Origin: Clostridiaceae bacterium UBA6085
Lineage (GTDB): Bacteria > Bacillota > Clostridia > Clostridiales > Clostridiaceae
DNA length: 20,557 nucleotides
Assembly: GCA_002428605.1 (NCBI GenBank)
Contig: DIXH01000066.1
Location: forward strand, 39,493 to 60,049
Direction of reading: 5' to 3'
In this document: piece by piece, positions 15,348 through 20,557 of the stretch
How positions within the stretch are numbered: the stretch's first letter is position 1
Layout: every line of letters starts with the position of its first letter
Notes under the pieces: generated by a model
Told to the model about the DNA's origin: nothing
Database searches by the model: none
Seen by the model: only the letters and a program-made list of their open reading frames with translations
Position numbers and translations under genes: made by a program

Positions 15348-16593
15348 GATGCTGCCTCCTGGCCATGAATTCTTCGATTTCTTCCACTGTCTTTATGATG
15401 TCCTTTGAAAGGACCTCGCAGCCATCGCGAGTTATGAGGACATCTTCCTCCACTCTTATGCCGATGCCTTCCTTTGCAACATAGATTCCCGGCTCCACCG
15501 TAAGTACCATTCCTTCTTCTAGGGCAAGGTCCCTTGAGCCAACATCATGGGTATTCAATCCGAGATGATGTGATGTGCCGTGGTAGTAGTAGTCCTTCAC
15601 TTCCTCGTCCTTCTCTATGATTCCCATGGATTTCAGTTCTTCGGCATATACCTTGTGGACTATGCCGTTGATCTCAGACCACTGCAGTCCCGGCTTCAAT
15701 GCGTCGATTACCTCCTGCTGCGCCTTCAGGACAAGGTTGTAGAATTCCTTCTGCCTTTCCGTGAATTTTCCGTTTATAGGGAATGTCCTCGATATGTCGG
15801 CACTGTAATACTCATGTGTCGCGCCGAGATCGAGCATTACCAGCTCGCCGTCAAGCACCTTGGCATCGTTTGCCACATAGTGCAGAACGGTTGCATTTGA
15901 GCCTGACGCCATTATCGTATCAAATGCAAAATCCTTTACGCCCTCATGCTTCAGCACGAAATCAAAGTACGATTCAAGCTGGTATTCCTTCATGCCGGGC
16001 CTTGCATTCCTCATAAGGTTGTATATGCCTTCCTTTGTTATGCTGATGGCCTTCCTTATGTTGTCCACCTCATGAGGCTCCTTTATCATCCTTGCGGCCG
16101 AAAGGAGAGGGAACACATCCTTCATGGAAAGCTGAGGGTACTTGCCCTTGAGCTCCTTAGCCATGGCCATGCCCGGCTGGTCCGGTGACAGGAATCCGTC
16201 CTTCTCAAGGTCGAGCCACACAGTGCTGACTTCACCCTTTGATATAAGGCCGTGGATATGCTCCTCAAGGGTATCAAGATACCTGATATCCTCGATGCCT
16301 GAAACCTCCTTAGCCCTTTCAGGGCTTATTGTCTCGCCTACCCACTTGACCTTTGTCTCGTCCCTTCTCTTTATGAAAAGCGCTTCGGTTATCTCATCTC
16401 CGCACTTCTTGACGGTCATGACCACCTCTTCCTCATCAACTCCGGTGAGGTAAAGGAAGTTCCTGTTCGGTGTGTATGCGTATGACTCGTCAGCTGTCTT
16501 CTTCGGAGCCCTACCTGCCATCATTATGAGCAGGCTTCCGTCCTCCATCCTGTCTGTGATCTTCTTCCTGTTGCTTATCCTGAACGTCTTCAA
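15340..16593 (-). CDS. pepP: Xaa-Pro aminopeptidase (aminopeptidase P, M24B)
   Basis: Removes the N-terminal residue from peptides whose second residue is proline; cytoplasmic dimetal peptidase. 417 residues. An N-terminal creatinase-like domain (YTPNRNFLYLTGVDEEE) is followed by a pita-bread domain with all five metal ligands: Asp255 (LDLGA), Asp266 (ADISRTF), His342 (TSHHLGL), Glu367 (TVEPGIY) and Glu382 (RVEED). Start: TTG at 16593 (MKTFRISNRKK), with GGGAGAGG five bases before it. The frame is open to another TTG at 16608, which has no site. Its place in a folate operon is probably co-transcription rather than shared function. Confidence 0.92.
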   Translation of the reverse strand: MKTFRISNRKKITDRMEDGSLLIMMAGRAPKKTADESYAYTPNRNFLYLTGVDEEEVVMTVKKCGDEITEALFIKRRDETKVKWVGETISPERAKEVSGIEDIRYLDTLEEHIHGLISKGEVSTVWLDLEKDGFLSPDQPGMAMAKELKGKYPQLSMKDVFPLLSAARMIKEPHEVDNIRKAISITKEGIYNLMRNARPGMKEYQLESYFDFVLKHEGVKDFAFDTIMASGSNATVLHYVANDAKVLDGELVMLDLGATHEYYSADISRTFPINGKFTERQKEFYNLVLKAQQEVIDALKPGLQWSEINGIVHKVYAEELKSMGIIEKDEEVKDYYYHGTSHHLGLNTHDVGSRDLALEEGMVLTVEPGIYVAKEGIGIRVEEDVLITRDGCEVLSKDIIKTVEEIEEFMARRQHHG

Positions 16594-16609
16594 ATGATCC
16601 TCTCCCAAT

Positions 16610-17086
16610 TCAATATTCTATCTCTGCCTTCTCTTTGCTGCCGAACCTCTTGCATTGCGCAAGAGATGGGCATGTGGTGCATGGCCTTGACAGCTTGTCC
16701 GCACGGTACATGGCATCTGTCAGGATCCCTTCAGCACCCTTCACCCTGTGGCCTCTTATAGCCAAAAGTATGGTCTCCTTCTCATTTCCGCTAAAGCCAT
16801 GGCCATCAAGCAGGCCTATAGAAAGCTCCGCGCTCGCCTCTGCGTGGTCACGTCCCGTATCGTATTCCACCCATCTTCCAAGGTCGTGAAGGAATGCAGC
16901 CGTGTATGCTGTTTCCTTTGAAACCTCAAGCCCTTCCTCCAGGGCCAGTATGTACAAGACTCTTGCCGCATCCACAAGGTGGTCAAGTCCATGCCTACAG
17001 AATATGCGGTCCTTCTCCCTTTCATTGGTCCTTCTTATGTTCTCCTGAAAGAACGGGTCCCTGAGTATCGCATTCAGCCTTTCCAT
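16610..17086 (-). CDS. HD-domain phosphohydrolase in the folate operon
   Basis: 158 residues. HD-superfamily metal site: His32/His36 in RHGLDHL, His67-Asp68 in AFLHDLG, His113 in RGHR and Asp130 in RADKLSR. A C-terminal cysteine set Cys136-xx-Cys139-x5-Cys145 lies right after DKLSR and could bind a metal. Start at 17086 (MERLNAIL), with GGAGG four bases upstream; it overlaps folK by 13 bases. HD proteins usually hydrolyse phosphate esters of nucleotides. The operon has no NudB-like enzyme for dephosphorylating dihydroneopterin triphosphate, so that reaction is a candidate function, but this is inference only. Confidence 0.85.
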   Translation of the reverse strand: MERLNAILRDPFFQENIRRTNEREKDRIFCRHGLDHLVDAARVLYILALEEGLEVSKETAYTAAFLHDLGRWVEYDTGRDHAEASAELSIGLLDGHGFSGNEKETILLAIRGHRVKGAEGILTDAMYRADKLSRPCTTCPSLAQCKRFGSKEKAEIEY

Positions 17087-17562
17087 GGCGCCTCCCTGAA
17101 GCATATGACTCCTTCACTCCCGGCTTTCTCAAGGAGCATTGAAATGCTCTCTCCGGGAATGGCATCATCCTCTGCAATCTCCATGAGCGGAACCAGCACG
17201 AATGCCCTTTCCCTCATCCTTGGGTGGGGAATGGTAAGCCTCTCAGTATCCATCTCGACCCCTTCATAAAGGAGTATGTCCACGTCTATAACCCTTGGGC
17301 CATACCTTACAGTCTTGACTCTCTTCATCGATGCTTCAACGCCCTGGGTGAAGGAGAGAAGCTCCAACGGGCCAAGGTCCGTGTCTCCTGAGGCTGCGAT
17401 GTTAAGAAACCTGTCCTGGTCCTCGAAGCCCCATGGCTCAGTCTCATAAACAGAGGATACCCTTCCGATATGAACCTTCTCTTCAAGGAGGTCAAGCGCT
17501 TCTCTCAGGTTTTTCAGCCTGTCTCCCATGTTTGTCCCGAGGCTGAGGCAGACCTTTGCCAT
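17074..17562 (-). CDS. folK: 6-hydroxymethyl-7,8-dihydropterin pyrophosphokinase
   Basis: Transfers pyrophosphate from ATP to 6-hydroxymethyl-dihydropterin. 162 residues, normal for a stand-alone enzyme. Motifs: VCLSLGTNMGDRLKNL at the N-terminus, SSVYETEPWG, and the metal/ATP region RYGPRVIDVDILLY followed by LTIPHPRMRERAFVLVPL. The ATG at 17562 immediately follows the folB stop (17563-17565) with AGGGAA just upstream, so translation is probably coupled. Confidence 0.96.
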   Translation of the reverse strand: MAKVCLSLGTNMGDRLKNLREALDLLEEKVHIGRVSSVYETEPWGFEDQDRFLNIAASGDTDLGPLELLSFTQGVEASMKRVKTVRYGPRVIDVDILLYEGVEMDTERLTIPHPRMRERAFVLVPLMEIAEDDAIPGESISMLLEKAGSEGVICFREAPWKG

Positions 17563-17925
17563 CTATTCCCTCTCCCTTGCCAACTCAACGGCAAAATAGT
17601 CGAATATGCCCTTTACCGGAGCTTCAGGCTTCCTCACAGCAACCTCCACCTTCATCACCTTTTCGTGATTATCAAGGACAGCACTGCATATCCTCTCAGC
17701 GACCGCCTCGATGAGGTCGTACCTTTCCTCTTCCATGATGACCTTTATCCTGTCATACACCTCGCTGTAGCTGACGGTCTCATTCAGGTCGTCATTCTTC
17801 CCTGCCTTTGAAAGGTCAAGGCTTAATATGCAGTCCACGAAGAACTTCTGACCAAGCACCTTCTCTTCCTGAAGCACTCCGTGGTTTCCGTGGAAAGCCA
17901 TGTTCTTCATTATTATCCTGTCCAT
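17563..17925 (-). CDS. folB: dihydroneopterin aldolase
   Basis: Cleaves 7,8-dihydroneopterin to 6-hydroxymethyl-dihydropterin and glycolaldehyde. 120 residues. The family signature FHGNHGVLQEEKVLGQKF is at the N-terminus (Glu in GVLQEE near the pterin site), SYSEVYDRIK follows, and VRKPEAPVKG near the C-terminus supplies the conserved Lys. The ATG at 17925 has GAGGAGG four bases upstream, and the folP stop is one base away. Confidence 0.95.
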   Translation of the reverse strand: MDRIIMKNMAFHGNHGVLQEEKVLGQKFFVDCILSLDLSKAGKNDDLNETVSYSEVYDRIKVIMEEERYDLIEAVAERICSAVLDNHEKVMKVEVAVRKPEAPVKGIFDYFAVELARERE

Positions 17926-17926
17926 C

Positions 17927-18769
17927 CTACCTCCTCACGCAGGCGTCAGTCATTGCAGCCGCCCTTGCGTTCTCAAGCACATCATGTACCCTGACTATGT
18001 CCACTCCCTGCACTATCCCAAGCACGGTGGTAGCTATGGTTCCCTCCACCCTTTCCTTCGGAGGCAGGTTAAGCACCATGTTTATCATTGATTTCCTTGA
18101 AGTACCGAGCAGTATCGGGTAGTTTAGCTCAAGAAGCTCCGAGATCCTCGGCATGAGGTCCAGGTTCTGCCTTGCTGTCTTGCCGAATCCGAAGCCCGGG
18201 TCAAGTATTATAAGGTCACGCCTAAGACCTGCCCTGTCAGCGATCTCTATGGATCTCCTGAAGAATCCCTTCATCGAATCCACCATATCACCGTCATATT
18301 CTGTCCCGTCCTGATTGTGCATGACGATGACCGGCGCATCAAATCGCCTGGCAACGTCAGCCATTTCCCTGTCCAGCTGCAGTCCCCATATGTCGTTTAT
18401 GATGTTAGCTCCTGCCTTCAGCGCCTCTTCGGCAACCCTGCTCCTTATGGTGTCGAGGGATATTAGGATGTCTGATTCTTCCCTGATCCTTCTTATTACA
18501 GGTATTACCCTCCTAAGCTCTTCCTCCTCGGTTATCCTCTCATGGCCTGGTCTTGATGATTCGCCGCCGACATCGATGATGTCAGCGCCTTCCTCAATCA
18601 TTTTCCTTACCCTTTCCATCGCCGCGTCAGGACTTATGAAGTCGCCGCCATCGGAGAACGAATCAGGAGTGACATTCAGGATACCCATGATCAGGGTCTT
18701 CCTGCCAAGCTCGAGCTCCCTCCCCTGGAAGTAAAGCCTCCTTATCCTGCTAGAATATTCTATACCCAT
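17927..18769 (-). CDS. folP: dihydropteroate synthase
   Basis: Joins p-aminobenzoate to the pterin pyrophosphate; the target of sulfonamides. 280 residues. A TIM barrel with all signatures: ILNVTPDSFSDGG, IDVGGESSRPG, a loop containing NDIWG, VIVMHNQDG, ILDPGFGFGKT, LGTSRKSMI and a final RVHDV. About 25 N-terminal residues precede the first signature. The ATG at 18769 has AAGGGG eight bases upstream and lies two bases after the folE stop. No change is visible in the signature loops. Confidence 0.96.
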   Translation of the reverse strand: MGIEYSSRIRRLYFQGRELELGRKTLIMGILNVTPDSFSDGGDFISPDAAMERVRKMIEEGADIIDVGGESSRPGHERITEEEELRRVIPVIRRIREESDILISLDTIRSRVAEEALKAGANIINDIWGLQLDREMADVARRFDAPVIVMHNQDGTEYDGDMVDSMKGFFRRSIEIADRAGLRRDLIILDPGFGFGKTARQNLDLMPRISELLELNYPILLGTSRKSMINMVLNLPPKERVEGTIATTVLGIVQGVDIVRVHDVLENARAAAMTDACVRR

Positions 18770-18771
18770 CT

Positions 18772-19338
18772 CTAGTGCCCCTTGTTTATCATTGAAAGGA
18801 CTTCAGCCCTGGACTTGGAGTCCTTGTTGAATATTCCGCGTATGGCTGAAGTGACCGTCTTGGATCCCGGCTTCTTCACACCCCTCATCGTCATGCACAT
18901 GTGCTCCGCCTCGATTACAACGATGGCACCGTATGGCTCAAGCTTCTTCATGATGATGTCTGCAACCTCGGCAGTAAGCCTTTCCTGAAGCTGGGGACGC
19001 CTGGACACTGTCTCCACGACCCTTGCAAGCTTGCTTAAGCCTGTAAGCCTCCCGCTCTTTGGGATGTATGCCACATGGGCCACTCCGAAGAACGGCACAA
19101 GATGATGTTCGCACATGGAGTAGAAGGGTATGTCCTTGACAAGCACCAGCTCCTCGTACTTTTCATCCTGGAAATACACCTGCAGATGGTCCTCGGCATT
19201 CTCTCCTATCCCGGAGAAGATCTCCTCGTACATCCTGGCGATCCTCTTGGGAGTATCCTGAAGGCCTTCCCTGTCCGGGTCCTCACCGACTCCTATGAGT
19301 ATCTCCCTGACCGCATTCTCTATCCTGTCCTTATCCAT
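18772..19338 (-). CDS. folE: GTP cyclohydrolase I
   Basis: Converts GTP to 7,8-dihydroneopterin triphosphate, the entry step of folate synthesis. 188 residues. Zinc ligands Cys76 and His79 are in YSMCEHHLVPFFG and Cys148 in AEHMCMTMRGVKKPGS. The loop GRLTGLSKLARVVE and SRRPQLQERLT follow the family pattern. It is the classical zinc type IA enzyme. The ATG at 19338 has GGGAGAG six bases upstream. First gene of the seven-gene operon folE-folP-folB-folK-HD-pepP-DUF5808. Confidence 0.97.
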   Translation of the reverse strand: MDKDRIENAVREILIGVGEDPDREGLQDTPKRIARMYEEIFSGIGENAEDHLQVYFQDEKYEELVLVKDIPFYSMCEHHLVPFFGVAHVAYIPKSGRLTGLSKLARVVETVSRRPQLQERLTAEVADIIMKKLEPYGAIVVIEAEHMCMTMRGVKKPGSKTVTSAIRGIFNKDSKSRAEVLSMINKGH

Positions 19339-19375
19339 ATCAATCTCTCCCAGCGTTAAAATGTTTTACATATAA

Positions 19376-19404
19376 ATATTACTTTATTATGGGATTTTTG
19401 TCAG
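19376..19404 (-). promoter_or_regulatory. Promoter of the folate operon
   Basis: Minus strand: -35 CTGACA (19404-19399), a 17-nt spacer and -10 TAATAT (19381-19376). The leader to folE is only about 30 bases, leaving no room for a riboswitch. Confidence 0.6.
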
Positions 19405-19430
19405 CAAAAGCAGTAATGCCGCATTTCACG

Positions 19431-19462
19431 AAAAATATAGGGGAAGCATTCGCTGCTCCCCC
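19431..19462 (-). terminator. Terminator of the gene upstream of the folate operon
   Basis: Minus-strand arms GGGGGAGCA (19462-19454) and TGCTTCCCC (19448-19440) make nine pairs (one G-T) around a 5-nt loop and are followed by TATATTTTT. It lies 12 bases after the stop at 19475. Confidence 0.85.
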
Positions 19463-19474
19463 TTTTGGTCAGTC

Positions 19475-20245
19475 TCAAAGCTTTGCAGCTGCTGACTCCC
19501 TGGCTTTGATCGCATCGGTTTTCTTCAGGGCTTCCTCGTAGCTTTTGGAGCTGTACCCGTAAAGTCCGCCTGGCTTGTAGTTAAGGTAGCTGTCTCCGGC
19601 TCTCAGGAACTGGTCAGCATATTTAAGGTATGTGTTCCCCATTCCCGCTATGAAGCTGTCGCTTCTTGGAGGTATGTAGGTGTCAAAAGCAGCCTGTGCC
19701 TTTCCATCAGCAGGTGCTGCAGTGACCCTCGTCTTGTCCTGGTCGCCGGCATACCTCTTGTCCCTTTCCTTCTTCATCTGCTCCCTGAGTACCGTCTGGC
19801 CATCCCTCATGGTGTTTGTTCCCTGGTTCTTTGGAGATGAGGCTCCTGTATACTTGTCACCCTCGTACCTCAGGTCCCTTTCCGCCTTCATCTGGTCTCT
19901 CATGACGGTCTGGCTCTCCTTCATCGAAGGCTGGTTCCTTGATGAGCTTCTCTGAATGGGCTTCGCAGCCTCCGGCTCCTCGAATATGTAGCCCTGTATC
20001 ATCTTGCCGAGGTCGTTCCATGGTTCCTGCCTGGTCGCAGTGCTTCTTCCCTGTGTCGTTCCCTGGGTATTCCTGTTCTGCTGCATTGTCGGGTCCTGCC
20101 AGACATTGCCCCTTGACCCACCTCTCTGCGCCTTCCTCTGTGCCTCAGATGCGTTCTTTATCGTATTTGCGATCACAAAGAATATGATCAGCGGGAATAT
20201 GAATCCAAATATGTCACCAATGAAGGAAAAGTATTTTACTTCCAT
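19475..20245 (-). CDS. Uncharacterised membrane-anchored protein with a repeated charged motif
   Basis: 256 residues; I do not recognise the family. One membrane helix spans about 7-27 (FSFIGDIFGFIFPLIIFFVI). A basic, Gln/Asn/Ser/Thr-rich linker follows to about residue 105. Two copies of a 19-residue motif, QTVxRxQMKxERDxRYxGD, sit at 112-130 and 150-168, 38 residues apart. The C-terminal part (about 197-235) is Tyr/Gly-rich (NTYLKYADQFLRAGDSYLNY) and may be helical. With no signal cleavage site the bulk may be cytoplasmic or outside; the basic residues after the helix favour cytoplasmic. The start has AGGAGGTG six bases upstream. Monocistronic with its own terminator. Confidence 0.85.
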   Translation of the reverse strand: MEVKYFSFIGDIFGFIFPLIIFFVIANTIKNASEAQRKAQRGGSRGNVWQDPTMQQNRNTQGTTQGRSTATRQEPWNDLGKMIQGYIFEEPEAAKPIQRSSSRNQPSMKESQTVMRDQMKAERDLRYEGDKYTGASSPKNQGTNTMRDGQTVLREQMKKERDKRYAGDQDKTRVTAAPADGKAQAAFDTYIPPRSDSFIAGMGNTYLKYADQFLRAGDSYLNYKPGGLYGYSSKSYEEALKKTDAIKARESAAAKL

Positions 20246-20268
20246 TTAGTGCACCTCCTGTCAGTTTG

Positions 20269-20274
20269 AGTATA
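20269..20274 (-). promoter_or_regulatory. Possible extended -10 promoter of the repeat-bearing membrane protein
   Basis: The minus strand reads TTTTTGCTATACTC: a TGC plus TATACT extended -10 box about 23 bases before the ATG. No good -35 box is found at 17 bases. Confidence 0.4.
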
Positions 20275-20326
20275 GCAAAAATGTCAAAGGTATAGTGCGC
20301 TACAATGTTAACAATCCGTGAAGTTC

Positions 20327-20557
20327 CTATTCAACCGCGATAAGCTGCATCTTTATTATGAAATCCTCGCCGCTTAAAGAGTCCATGAGCTCCTTGATGT
20401 CCATTACCATTTCAGCCATGTCGATGGTAAGGTTGACACTGGCGGCATTGTTGATAGGTATGTCCTGATTTATAGTCACGATATTCGCCTTTACCTCGCC
20501 TAGCTTGTCCAGAACCCTGGAAAGCGATCCCGGCTCATGGTTTACAAGGAAGTTGAT
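20327..20557 (-). CDS. ACT-domain protein, UPF0735/PheB-like (C-terminal part)
   Basis: The last 76 codons of a gene entering from beyond 20557. The minus strand reads INFLVNHEPGSLSRVLDKLG, then VKANIVTINQDIPINN, and ends KMQLIAVE before TAG at 20327. The EPGSLSRVL...NIVTINQDIPI pattern is the C-terminal ACT domain of the roughly 145-residue UPF0735 proteins (B. subtilis PheB). These are thought to respond to amino acids, though their role is not firmly settled. No clear terminator follows in 20246-20326. The start and N-terminal half are not in the window. Confidence 0.85.
   Translation of the reverse strand: MNFLVNHEPGSLSRVLDKLGEVKANIVTINQDIPINNAASVNLTIDMAEMVMDIKELMDSLSGEDFIIKMQLIAVE

Noticed and set aside
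1..20557. CRISPR arrays, insertion sequences, integrase or prophage genes, toxin-antitoxin pairs
   Set aside because: I looked for direct-repeat arrays, transposase motifs and paired small genes with such signatures and found none.

Overview
The window looks like a chromosomal segment of a Clostridia-like member of the Bacillota (low-GC Gram-positive). The evidence is a methionine T-box leader before metG, a PyrR-type attenuator before the pyr operon, a class 1B PyrD/PyrK pair, strong AGGAGG ribosome-binding sites, a lipoprotein signal, and small families (UPF0735, DUF5808, a DUF3221-like protein) typical of that phylum. I cannot name the genus. No mobile element, CRISPR array, prophage or rRNA was seen.

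Layout. Positions 1-1490 (minus) hold the N-terminal three quarters of methionyl-tRNA synthetase, preceded at about 1513-1768 by a complete T-box leader with an AUG specifier, its terminator and a good promoter. Positions 1849-10411 (minus) are a seven-gene UMP operon, pyrC-carA-carB-pyrK-pyrD-pyrF-pyrE, with overlapping or nearly abutting genes. It starts from a consensus promoter at 10630-10658 and passes through a PyrR attenuator at 10471-10608. Aspartate transcarbamylase (pyrB) is missing from it. A single tRNA-Ala(GGC) gene (10751-10826, plus) fires divergently from the operon.

Positions 10827-13650 (plus) are the most accessory-looking part. An AT-rich regulatory stretch leads to a 558-residue FMN-binding lipoprotein (11304-12980) built from one classical FMN_bind domain and two nearly identical 215-residue repeats. 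A 34-residue membrane mini-protein and a DUF3221-like membrane-anchored protein follow. Aspartate kinase (13813-15048) comes next, with a strong internal ribosome-binding site that predicts a separate regulatory beta subunit.

Positions 15141-19338 (minus) form a tetrahydrofolate operon, folE-folP-folB-folK, followed by an HD-domain hydrolase, a Xaa-Pro aminopeptidase and a small DUF5808 membrane protein. It converges on aspartate kinase at a 22-bp hairpin. Positions 19475-20245 (minus) encode an unrecognised membrane-anchored, low-complexity protein with two copies of a charged 19-residue motif. The window ends inside a UPF0735/PheB-like ACT-domain gene (minus).

How the parts fit: most of the window is housekeeping metabolism (UMP, folate, aspartate-family amino acids, tRNA charging) with clear RNA-level regulation. 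The parts worth a second look are the repeat-built flavin lipoprotein, the HD protein in the folate operon, the split-product aspartate kinase, the small membrane pair and the repeat-bearing membrane protein.
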